DNA of 7,845 nt from Burkholderiaceae bacterium (GCA_031256305.1 JAIRQU010000132.1:1-7845), one strand, 5' to 3'. Numbered from the stretch's first letter, positions 1 to 5,538 are shown. Notes: a model not told the origin generated them from the sequence alone. Made by a program: numbers and translations.

Positions 1-276
1 CAGAAACTGCCGCGCATAGGCCGACAGGCTTTCCACGTAACGGCGCTGACCCTCGGCATAGAGCGTGTCGAAGGCCAGCGACGATTTGCCCGACCCCGAC
101 AGGCCCGTGACCACCGTCAGCTTGTCCTTGGGAATGTCCAGGTCGATATTCTTGAGGTTGTGCGTGCGCGCCCCGCGCACGCGAATCGCGCCCGGTTCGC
201 GCAGCGCTTGCGCCAGCGGACGGCCGGTATCGGCGGTGGCATCTGCCGGGCGCGGCGGTCGAGACGAATCGGGCAT
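1..276 (-). CDS. uvrA: UvrABC excinuclease subunit A, N-terminal part (cut by window edge)
   Basis: UvrA is the DNA-damage-recognition ATPase of nucleotide excision repair; it acts as a dimer and loads UvrB on lesions. Only the first 92 residues are in the window. From about residue 31 the translation matches the UvrA start: [19 protein letters not shown], the Walker A motif GLSGSGKSS at residues 58-66, then [26 protein letters not shown] up to the edge. The chosen ATG (276-274) is the first one after an in-frame stop 24 bases upstream. It gives about 29 residues ([20 protein letters not shown] and on) before the region where E. coli UvrA begins; the only other in-frame starts are weak internal GTG codons. 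No clear Shine-Dalgarno sequence precedes it. A GATAAT hexamer on this strand (312-317) could be a -10 box, but I find no convincing -35 box and no LexA-type CTGT-N8-ACAG operator. The gene is divergent from the lipoprotein gene at 485. Identity is near certain; the exact start is less so. Confidence 0.96.
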   Translation of the reverse strand, partial: MPDSSRPPRPADATADTGRPLAQALREPGAIRVRGARTHNLKNIDLDIPKDKLTVVTGLSGSGKSSLAFDTLYAEGQRRYVESLSAYARQFL

Positions 277-484
277 GAGCAGCGGACAGCTTAAATGCTA
301 GGCAAACAAACATTATCGGATTTCAGGCAGGGCTGACGCCTGGCAAGCGGCAGGCAGTGACAACGGCGGTGAGCAGGCAAGCGATGCCGGGGAAAATATG
401 CGGCCCTGTAAATCATTGCAAAAAGGGACGGCTATGTTGTATCCTTTTGTTACTTTGGGCTATCAGCGCGTGGAGGGAATCTGT

Positions 485-1867
485 ATGGAAAAGTCATCAG
501 CAAACATCCTGAACTGGCTTAGGCGGATTTGCCTTCCAGAGGGCGCGTGCGCCGCGTTGTGCGCCAGCGCGTTACTGGCGGCTTGCGCAACGCCGGGCGC
601 GGCGGGGCCGGATTCCGCTGCGACGAATCCATCCGCCGACGCCCAGTCAGCCGCTTTTGAGGATACCTTCCGCAGCTTTTCGGCCTGCGATGCCGGGTTC
701 TTCAAGAGCCTGCATGAACATGCCAAGACTTGGGCAGAGGTGGCTCCGCTTGACACGGACGGGGACATCAGTTGGATCAAGGTCGAGAATCGGAATGTCA
801 AACATAAGCAAGGCCGGCCAACCATTATCTTCAGCAAGCCTCCTGTCATCGCTGGTTTGAAGTTTCTATCCTATATCGATATGGTTGAGGAAGATGACCG
901 GAACTTTCTTTATTTTTGGGGCTTTACCGTCGAAGGTGCTAATGCTGATGAGGTTGAACAAAAGCTCAAGCCCCTGGTGCAGGATTCGGATCGTCTTCAA
1001 AAACTCAATAACGGATTCACTCGTGTGGAATACCAGGTCGCCGGATCTCATTGGCTTCCTGTTGGCAGTATCATGAATAGTCCTGATCCGGGTAAACCCA
1101 TAGTAATGCGCTCTTTTTCAATCGATTCAGATAAAAATAGGGGTTTTACTCTTGTCAGGTGTACAATAATGGACATGACAACTCACGCTATTCGCAAGGA
1201 CGAGCGCCCTGACATTGATCCGAAGGACTATTCTGAACCGTTGCAGGCGCCTGTTGATGAAACGGTGATTCCCGCTAATGTCATTGAATCTCTTAATGCT
1301 GCGCGTGCAGGCAATTCGCTCTGGATGCCGAAATTCAAGAAACTCAGTTATACATATAAAATAAAGTCTTATTCTCAGAGCAAAAAATATTTAGAAATTA
1401 CGAATAAAATTGAAACACAGCCCAATGGCTTGCTCCGCACGATAAGAAAAGATGGTAATGATGGCTCATATACACAGTGGATTACGTTTGGAGATATTGT
1501 GACTTTGGCTGTAGAATCAAAGCGTATATTTATGAATCATGATATTTCTGTCGCAAATAGGCTTAAACTCCAACTGCCCACTGAGCTAAAACCTGGCGCT
1601 GTTTTTGTTAGCGAGACCAAAATGGAAAACAGACCTCAAAAAACTAACGATACAGTTGATCACGTGATATGGAAATGCGAAGTCAAAGAGCGCATTAATG
1701 CCAGTACCATTTTCCCTACGCTCGCTGGCAAAGCGGACCGGATGGCGTGCCAAGGACCACTTGAATCTAATGGCACAAGGGTATATCTTGAAGATTTGGG
1801 TGTTTTTATTTATTTGGGTACCCCATCCGATGATGGTTCTATCACCCAAATGAACATCGAACGCTGA
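485..1867 (+). CDS. Predicted outer-membrane or periplasmic lipoprotein of unknown function, AT-rich
   Basis: I do not recognise this 460-residue protein. The frame is open from an ATG at 398, but ATG 485 is preferred: GGAGG at 472-476 lies 8 bases upstream, and it starts a clean lipoprotein signal peptide. That signal has a basic stretch (R13 R14), a hydrophobic Ala/Leu run and a lipobox L31-A32-A33-C34, with Ala at +2, which favours outer-membrane sorting. A low-complexity Ala/Pro/Ser linker follows to about residue 58. The rest looks like two globular parts. One (about 59-265) holds FSACDAGFFKSLHEHAKTW and RCTIMDMTTH and ends near RPDIDPKDY. The other (about 290-460) is beta-rich and holds YTYKIKSYSQ, WKCEVKE, MACQGPLESNG and YLEDLGVFIYLG. 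The spaced cysteines could form periplasmic disulfides, by inference. There are no membrane segments after the signal. Base composition shifts from GC-rich at the 5' end to roughly one third G+C around 1321-1440, suggesting a transferred or chimeric gene. It stands alone; the neighbours give no functional clue. Confidence 0.85.
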   Translation: MEKSSANILNWLRRICLPEGACAALCASALLAACATPGAAGPDSAATNPSADAQSAAFEDTFRSFSACDAGFFKSLHEHAKTWAEVAPLDTDGDISWIKVENRNVKHKQGRPTIIFSKPPVIAGLKFLSYIDMVEEDDRNFLYFWGFTVEGANADEVEQKLKPLVQDSDRLQKLNNGFTRVEYQVAGSHWLPVGSIMNSPDPGKPIVMRSFSIDSDKNRGFTLVRCTIMDMTTHAIRKDERPDIDPKDYSEPLQAPVDETVIPANVIESLNAARAGNSLWMPKFKKLSYTYKIKSYSQSKKYLEITNKIETQPNGLLRTIRKDGNDGSYTQWITFGDIVTLAVESKRIFMNHDISVANRLKLQLPTELKPGAVFVSETKMENRPQKTNDTVDHVIWKCEVKERINASTIFPTLAGKADRMACQGPLESNGTRVYLEDLGVFIYLGTPSDDGSITQMNIER

Positions 1868-1884
1868 ACCTGACGCCCCAGAAA

Positions 1885-1945
1885 GCAACCAGCGCTATCG
1901 TGCCGTTCCCACCACGGCCAAGTGGTCTTGGGTTGCTGCATTTTC
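1885..1945 (+). terminator. Possible hairpin terminator after the lipoprotein gene
   Basis: Eighteen bases after the lipoprotein stop there is a nested, imperfect hairpin. The outer arms are GCAACC (1885-1890) and GGTTGC (1931-1936). The inner arms are ACCAC (1911-1915) and GTGGT (1922-1926); a competing small stem CCAAG-TGGT-CTTGG lies at 1918-1931. A short ATTTTC tract follows at 1940-1945. The long outer loop and weak U tract make this a poor intrinsic terminator, though its position is right for ending the AT-rich gene. Confidence 0.3.
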
Positions 1946-2016
1946 AGCGCGTCCAAGTTCCGCAGCCCGTGTAGGCGATGGCGATGCATGGGCGATTCAT
2001 CGGCGGTTTACCTGTT

Positions 2017-2358
2017 TCACGGACAATGACCATCATGCGCATCCTGTTGATCGAAGACGCCGCCGCGATAGGCGATGGCCTGCGCGTAGGCCTGTCGCGC
2101 CTGGGCTTTACGGTTGATTGGTTTACCGATGGCCAGACCAGCCTGGATGTGCTGGCGCAATGGCACCGCCAAGAGCGTGACGAGCCGGTGCTGATCCTGA
2201 CCGCGCGCGACACGCTGGACGAGCGGTTGCTGCAAGGTGAGTCCGGAGGTAGAACCGCTTGCACTGGGAGGCGTCCTCACAGGATCTCCCCCCTCCCCGC
2301 AAGCGGTGAGGGCCAGGGCGCAAGCCGCCATTGCCGTTAGCGTTGTAATCGTGTTCAT
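2017..2358 (-). CDS. Small lipoprotein, genuine 5' end, probably 3'-truncated
   Basis: On the minus strand the ATG at 2358-2356 is preceded by AAGGAG (2373-2368) with a 9-base spacer, one of the best ribosome binding sites in the window. It starts [20 protein letters not shown], a short lipoprotein signal with lipobox L17-T18-A19-C20 and Gly at +2, followed by [19 protein letters not shown], a flexible linker as in many small proteobacterial lipoproteins. After about residue 40 the frame is simply antisense to the response-regulator relic (stop at 2017, 113 residues in all). The native 3' end therefore seems to be lost, and the tail shown here is probably unrelated sequence. The alternative is a short intact lipoprotein that happens to overlap the relic. 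Function unknown. The signal peptide and ribosome binding site are seen directly; truncation is inferred. Confidence 0.5.
   Translation of the reverse strand: MNTITTLTAMAACALALTACGEGGDPVRTPPSASGSTSGLTLQQPLVQRVARGQDQHRLVTLLAVPLRQHIQAGLAIGKPINRKAQARQAYAQAIAYRGGVFDQQDAHDGHCP
2035..2254 (+). pseudogene. Remnant of an OmpR/QseB-type two-component response regulator
   Basis: From the ATG at 2035 the frame reads MRILLIED, then [23 protein letters not shown], then [38 protein letters not shown]. These are the first strand and helix and the fourth-strand LTARD segment of a receiver domain of the QseB/PmrA/TctD group. Three things show it is dead. About two dozen residues are missing, in frame, between G33-Q34 and L37, and these normally carry the phospho-acceptor Asp and the LPG/MDG turn. 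The second acidic-pocket Asp after E7-D8 is Ala. After about residue 72 all similarity stops: there is no conserved Lys and no winged-helix DNA-binding domain, although the frame stays open to a TAG at 2338-2340. A full regulator would be about 220 residues. No sensor kinase gene is nearby. An upstream in-frame ATG at 2026 is possible. It runs head-on into the small lipoprotein gene on the other strand, suggesting that one deletion removed the 3' ends of both. Confidence 0.8.
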
Positions 2359-2392
2359 GTCAAGTTGCTCCTTTCATATCAGGGACTGCACG

Positions 2393-2422
2393 ATAACATT
2401 AACGTAATTAACAACTTGTCAT
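2393..2422 (-). promoter_or_regulatory. Candidate minus-strand promoter for the small lipoprotein, with ATTAAC repeats
   Basis: On the minus strand ATGACA (2422-2417) could be a -35 box and TGTTAT (2398-2393) a -10 box, separated by 18 bases. The first matches the sigma-70 consensus at 5 of 6 positions and the second at 4 of 6. Transcription would begin roughly 28 bases before the AAGGAG ribosome binding site at 2373-2368. The spacer carries two ATTAAC copies on the plus strand (2398-2403 and 2407-2412) that could be a regulator site. The segment is clearly AT-rich against its surroundings. It is a motif match only. Confidence 0.35.
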
Positions 2423-2499
2423 ATGTTTTCTAGGGTTTTTGCCTTGCGGGACATGTGAAGAGTTCAAGCCGAACCGTCAGTCAGGCCGCACTGTTTCTC

Positions 2500-2536
2500 G
2501 CCGGACGGAACTTTTGGCGTCCGGCCTTCTCTTTTT
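2500..2536 (+). terminator. Intrinsic-terminator-like hairpin upstream of the cytochrome gene
   Basis: A perfect 8-base-pair GC-rich stem, GCCGGACG (2500-2507) with CGTCCGGC (2518-2525), encloses a 10-base loop and is followed by CTTCTC and then five T (2532-2536). The T run lies only on the plus-strand side, so it would stop plus-strand transcripts. No intact plus-strand gene ends here. It may be a leftover terminator of deleted sequence, an attenuator in the leader of the cytochrome gene 58 bases downstream, or the 3' end of a small RNA. Confidence 0.5.
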
Positions 2537-2593
2537 AGGGTTTGGGTATCCGTGCAAAGATACCGCCTGAGCGTTTGGATTGAGGGATTTGTC

Positions 2594-3367
2594 TTGAAAA
2601 TTTTTGCAACACTGATACGCGCCGTCCTTGCCGCTGGCGTGCTGACTGCCCTAGGCGCGTTAAGTGCCTGTGGTGATTCGGTGCCCAACATGGGGCCAGC
2701 CGATTCAACGATTCCGTCCGGCCCGGCCGGGCAACTCATCAACCAGGGGCGCTTGATTGCCACCGACACGATCCAGATGCTCAAGGGGCACGTGGGCAAT
2801 GGCTTGCGGTGCAGCAGTTGTCACCTGAACGCAGGCACCCTGCCCAATGGCGGCGCATGGGTGCGCGTGCAAGCGCGCGATGAACAGGCGCTGACCGCGC
2901 GCATCAATCGCTGCCTGGTGCAGTCCATGAACGGCAAGCCTTTGGCCGCCGACGCGCCGCCAATGCAGGCGTTGCGCGCCTACATCGGCTGGCTGGGTAC
3001 GGCCAATCTCAAGCCCGAACAGGAATCCGGCGCGCGCGGCTTTGGCCCCATCGACGCCACGCTGACGCCCGACAGCGCGCGCGGCGCGGCGCTTTACACC
3101 AAACGCTGCGCGCATTGCCACGGCGATCACGGCGAAGGCACGCTTGAGCAAAAGGCGTATGGCGGCGGCTACAAATACCCGCCGCTGTGGGGTGAGAACG
3201 CTTACAGCGCCGCGTCTGAAATGAATCAGCTTTCGATGGCCGCCGCTTTTGCCAAGAACAATATGCCGCGCACCCGCACACACGCCCTGACGGCGCAGCA
3301 GGCGCTGGATGTGGCCAGCTATTTCATTGCCCAGCCGCACCCGGCCGCCGCAGCGTCCGAACCGTAA
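2594..3367 (+). CDS. tsdA: TsdA-like diheme cytochrome c (thiosulfate dehydrogenase family), lipoprotein
   Basis: TsdA enzymes oxidise thiosulfate to tetrathionate, or the reverse, in the periplasm, passing electrons to small cytochromes. This 257-residue protein has the family layout. Heme site 1 is C73-S-S-C76-H77 followed by LNAGT. Next come RINRC (C107) and MNGKPL, then AYIGWLG near residue 130. Heme site 2 is C172-A-H-C175-H176 followed by GDHGEG, then YPPLWGE, and AFAKNNMP with K221 and M224. C107 sits where TsdA proteins carry the unusual Cys ligand of the active-site heme, and M224 where a heme-2 ligand lies; this mapping is from memory of the family. TTG 2594 is chosen because GAGGG (2582-2586) precedes it by 7 bases and it begins a tidy lipoprotein signal, lipobox L23-S24-A25-C26. 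A GTG at 2552 would add 14 residues. No partner cytochrome (tsdB) is next to it, so electron acceptor and reaction direction are unknown. Heme c maturation genes must lie elsewhere. A related diheme cytochrome with another role is possible. Confidence 0.82.
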   Translation: MKIFATLIRAVLAAGVLTALGALSACGDSVPNMGPADSTIPSGPAGQLINQGRLIATDTIQMLKGHVGNGLRCSSCHLNAGTLPNGGAWVRVQARDEQALTARINRCLVQSMNGKPLAADAPPMQALRAYIGWLGTANLKPEQESGARGFGPIDATLTPDSARGAALYTKRCAHCHGDHGEGTLEQKAYGGGYKYPPLWGENAYSAASEMNQLSMAAAFAKNNMPRTRTHALTAQQALDVASYFIAQPHPAAAASEP

Positions 3368-3423
3368 TGACATTCAGAGGCATAAAAGCAGGGAGGTCAT
3401 CAGCCGGGAAAGACGCGCAAACG

Positions 3424-3440
3424 TAAAATTAAAAATTTTA
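3424..3440 (+). promoter_or_regulatory. AT palindrome abutting the ABC ATPase start codon
   Basis: TAAAATT (3424-3430) and AATTTTA (3434-3440) form a perfect inverted repeat around AAA. The last base of the right arm is the A of the ATG. TAAAAT (3424-3429) resembles a -10 box, which would put the transcript start only a few bases before the ATG, but no matching -35 box is visible around 3401-3407. No Shine-Dalgarno sequence lies at usable distance; the nearest purine runs (3391-3396, 3406-3413) are too far away. It could be a promoter element, an operator or simply an A+T-rich unstructured leader. Confidence 0.3.
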
Positions 3441-4405
3441 TGGCCGCGATTTCCTTCCAGTCGGTATCCAAGGTCTATCCGGCGCTGGGGCGCGTCGGGT
3501 CCGCGCCGTTGCAGGCGCTCGATAACGTATCGTTCGACATTGAGGCGGGCGAGTTTTTCGGCCTGCTCGGCCCCAATGGCGCGGGCAAGACCACGCTGAT
3601 TTCGATTTTGGCCGGGCTGGCGCGCCCCACAGCAGGCCGCGTGACGGTGTACGGCTTTGACGTGCAGCGCGACTATGCGCGGGCGCGCCGGTATCTGGGC
3701 ATCGTGCCGCAGGAGCTGGTGTTCGACCCGTTCTTTACCGTGCGCGAGGCGCTGCGCTTTCAGGCCGGGTATTTCGGCCTGTTCCACCAGGACGCCTGGA
3801 TCGACGAATTGCTGGTGGGGCTGGGGCTGGCGGACAAGGCAGGGGCCAACATGCGGCAGCTTTCGGGCGGTATGAAGCGGCGCGTGCTGGTGGCGCAGGC
3901 GCTGGTGCACAAGCCGCCGGTAATCGTGCTGGACGAGCCAACCGCCGGAGTGGATGTGGAATTGCGCCAGAACCTGTGGCAATTCATCGCGGGCTTGAAC
4001 CGCCAGGGCCACACGGTGCTGCTGACCACGCACTATCTGGAAGAAGCCGAGGCGCTGTGCCAGCGACTGGCGATGCTCAAGCTGGGCCGCATGGTGGCGC
4101 TGGCGCGCACCAGCGCGCTGCTGGAAGGCGCAAAAAACCAAATGCTGCATTTCAAGACCGATGATGCGCTGCCGCCCGCGCTGGCGGACCGCGCCCGCGT
4201 GACGGGCCGCATCGTGGAACTGCCCGCGCGCGACGCGGCTGATGTTGAGCGCCTGCTGGCCGCGCTGCGCCAATCGCGCGTGGCGGTCGAGGACATCGAA
4301 ATCCGCCGTCCCGATCTGGAAGATGTGTTCATTACCCTGATGAACCGGCGCGACGACGCGGTTCCGGCGCAAGTTCAGGAACAAGTTCAGGAGGCCGCGG
4401 CATGA
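3440..4405 (+). CDS. ABC transporter ATP-binding protein (ABC-2 export type, YadG-like)
   Basis: This 321-residue cytoplasmic ATPase should power the permease encoded directly downstream. All motifs of an active nucleotide-binding domain are present: Walker A GPNGAGKTT (44-52), Q-loop Q91 in GIVPQE, signature LSGGM (141-145), Walker B VIVLDE (161-166) followed by PTAGVD, and H-loop H198 in LTTHYLEEAE. The LSGGM signature, the GVD D-loop and the 90-odd-residue tail ending RRPDLEDVFITLMN are typical of ABC-2 exporters of the YadG/NodI/DrrA kind. The tail ends in QVQEQVQE, encoded by an almost exact 12-base tandem repeat. Substrate cannot be told from sequence. In Burkholderiales this pair commonly sits just before ibaG-murA, often beside mla phospholipid-transport genes, which hints at an envelope role by association only. 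ATG 3440 is the only start in the frame before the first strand, yet it has no ribosome binding site. Its stop overlaps the permease start (ATGA). Confidence 0.95.
   Translation: MAAISFQSVSKVYPALGRVGSAPLQALDNVSFDIEAGEFFGLLGPNGAGKTTLISILAGLARPTAGRVTVYGFDVQRDYARARRYLGIVPQELVFDPFFTVREALRFQAGYFGLFHQDAWIDELLVGLGLADKAGANMRQLSGGMKRRVLVAQALVHKPPVIVLDEPTAGVDVELRQNLWQFIAGLNRQGHTVLLTTHYLEEAEALCQRLAMLKLGRMVALARTSALLEGAKNQMLHFKTDDALPPALADRARVTGRIVELPARDAADVERLLAALRQSRVAVEDIEIRRPDLEDVFITLMNRRDDAVPAQVQEQVQEAAA
4370..4392 (+). repeat. Two-copy 12-base tandem repeat at the end of the ABC ATPase gene
   Basis: CAAGTTCAGGA occurs at 4370-4380 and again at 4382-4392, a 12-base period. It encodes Q-V-Q-E twice at the C-terminus of the ATPase, and the second copy runs into the permease ribosome binding site AGGAGG (4389-4394). 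The shared CAGGA means the first copy also carries a partial, too distant ribosome binding motif. It looks like a recent slippage duplication and adds four residues in a region where length is not critical. Confidence 0.8.
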
Positions 4406-5289
4406 ACGGCCCGCTGAATACCGCCGTGCCGGCAGCGCTGCCCGCAGGCGTTGTCCTGCCGGTGCAGGATGGCGTTGTCCGTCCGTCCGCATCGCCCGGC
4501 GCGCCGCATGTGCTGGATGCGCTGCCCGCCGAAGGCCCCGGCTGGCGCATGTTGCTGACCAAGGAGGTGATGCGCTTTTGGCGCGTGGCCTTTCAGACCA
4601 TTGCCGCGCCGGTGCTTTCGGCGGTGCTGTATCTGCTGATCTTTGGCCACGTGCTTTCCGGGCGGGTGCAGGTGTATCCGGGCGTGAGCTACGTGGCTTT
4701 TCTGGCGCCGGGCCTGGTGATGATGAGCGTGTTGCAAAACGCCTTTGCCAACAGCGCGTCGAGCCTGGTGCAAAGCAAGATCATGGGCAATCTGGTGTTC
4801 CAGTTGGTCACGCCGCTGGCCGCGCGCCACTGGTTCGCGGCTTACGTGGGCGCGGCGGTGGCGCGCGGGCTGCTGGTGGGGCTGGGCGTGTACGCGGTCA
4901 CGCTGCTGTACGCGCCGCCGCGCATGGCCGCGCCGCTGTGGGTGCTGATCTTCGCGCTGCTGGGGGCGGGGTTGATGGGCGTGCTGGGCTTGCTGGCGGG
5001 GCTGTGGTCGGACAAATTCGACCAGATGGCCGTGTTCCAGAATTTCATCGTCATGCCCATGACGTTTCTGGCCGGCGTGTTTTATTCCGTGCATACGCTG
5101 CCGGGCGTGTGGCGCACGGTTAGCCGCTTCAATCCATTTTTCTATCTGGTCGATGGGCTGCGCCACGGCTTCTTCGGTGTCAGCGATGTCTCGCCCTGGC
5201 TAAGTCTGGCCGTCAGCGGGGCTTGCCTGGCGCTGGTGTCGGCGCTGACGCTGCACCTGCTGCGCATCGGCTACAAGCTGCGTTACTGA
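4402..5289 (+). CDS. ABC-2 type transporter permease (YadH-like)
   Basis: This is the 295-residue membrane half of the exporter whose ATPase is encoded immediately upstream. After a hydrophilic, probably cytoplasmic N-terminal stretch of about 60 residues there are six likely membrane segments. They include TIAAPVLSAVLYLLIFGHVL (about 67-86), YVAFLAPGLVMMSVLQNAF (about 98-116), AAVARGLLVGLGVYAVTLLY, LWVLIFALLGAGLMGVLGLL, FIVMPMTFLAGVFYSVHTLP and LSLAVSGACLALVSALTLHL near the C-terminus. The MPMTFLAGVFYS stretch before the last loop, followed by NPFFYLVDGLRHGFFG, is a hallmark of ABC-2 permeases. A strong ribosome binding site, AGGAGG (4389-4394), lies 7 bases before ATG 4402, and the 4-base overlap with the ATPase stop suggests coupled translation. 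The product probably works as a dimer in the inner membrane. Similarity to NodJ-type proteins is by fold, not evidence of nodulation-factor export. Substrate unknown. Confidence 0.94.
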   Translation: MNGPLNTAVPAALPAGVVLPVQDGVVRPSASPGAPHVLDALPAEGPGWRMLLTKEVMRFWRVAFQTIAAPVLSAVLYLLIFGHVLSGRVQVYPGVSYVAFLAPGLVMMSVLQNAFANSASSLVQSKIMGNLVFQLVTPLAARHWFAAYVGAAVARGLLVGLGVYAVTLLYAPPRMAAPLWVLIFALLGAGLMGVLGLLAGLWSDKFDQMAVFQNFIVMPMTFLAGVFYSVHTLPGVWRTVSRFNPFFYLVDGLRHGFFGVSDVSPWLSLAVSGACLALVSALTLHLLRIGYKLRY

Positions 5290-5295
5290 TTTTTC

Positions 5296-5538
5296 ATGAC
5301 CGCCGAGCAACTGCAACAACTTATCGCCGCGGGGCTGCCCTGCACGCATTTAAGCGTCGAAGGCGATGGCCATCATTGGTTCGCCACCATCGTGTCGGAT
5401 GCGTTCGAGGGGCTGCGGCCCGTGGCGCGGCACCAGCGCGTGTACGCCGCGCTGGGCGAACGCATCGCCAGCGGTCAAGTGCATGCGCTGTCGATGCGCA
5501 CGTTCACGCCCGCGGAGTGGGCTAACCGGAAAGAATAA
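5296..5538 (+). CDS. ibaG: BolA family protein, IbaG type
   Basis: An 80-residue, single-domain BolA protein. The family binds monothiol glutaredoxins and shares a [2Fe-2S] cluster; E. coli IbaG is linked to acid resistance and envelope phenotypes and also lies next to murA. Features seen: [21 protein letters not shown] (19-39), the helix [13 protein letters not shown] (45-57), and the class signature [15 protein letters not shown] (62-76), whose H63 is the invariant His that ligates the cluster in BolA-glutaredoxin complexes. HHW in place of the more common HF suits the IbaG subgroup. Length matches the family (about 80-90 residues). It starts 6 bases after the permease stop and ends 4 bases before murA. 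There is no good ribosome binding site in the short T-rich gap, so translation may depend on the upstream gene. The assignment to IbaG rather than BolA proper rests on the C-terminal motif and the murA neighbourhood. Confidence 0.93.
   Translation: MTAEQLQQLIAAGLPCTHLSVEGDGHHWFATIVSDAFEGLRPVARHQRVYAALGERIASGQVHALSMRTFTPAEWANRKE

Noticed and set aside
65..301. 78-residue plus-strand frame opposite uvrA
   Set aside because: Antisense to the conserved UvrA P-loop region; no independent support.
330..400. Repeated GGCAGGC/GGCAAGC words as a possible repeat array or stem-loop
   Set aside because: Irregular spacing and short imperfect words; only a 5-bp stem can be drawn, which is expected by chance at this GC content.
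398..484. Longer lipoprotein start at ATG 398 or ATG 434
   Set aside because: Neither has a ribosome binding site, and both would put a hydrophilic/mixed leader before the lipoprotein signal; ATG 485 has GGAGG at the right distance.
277..484. LexA-type operator in the uvrA upstream region
   Set aside because: Single CTGT and ACAG half sites occur, but no pair with the 8-base spacing is present.
1868..2600. Insertion sequence or attachment site explaining the scar
   Set aside because: No terminal inverted repeats, target-site duplication, transposase fragment or tRNA sequence could be found by eye; simple deletion explains it better.
2705..3373. Long open frame antisense to the cytochrome gene (222 residues)
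   Set aside because: It mirrors a well-supported diheme cytochrome and its composition (Arg/Ala/Gly/His-rich) is typical of antisense frames in high-GC DNA; no ribosome binding site or recognisable motif.
3374..4492. 372-residue open frame antisense to the ABC ATPase
   Set aside because: Rich in Arg, Gln, His and Ala with no domain pattern; the plus strand encodes an ATPase with every motif intact.
4387..5166. 259-residue His/Gln/Arg-rich frame antisense to the permease
   Set aside because: Composition is the complement of hydrophobic membrane codons; an artefact of high GC content.
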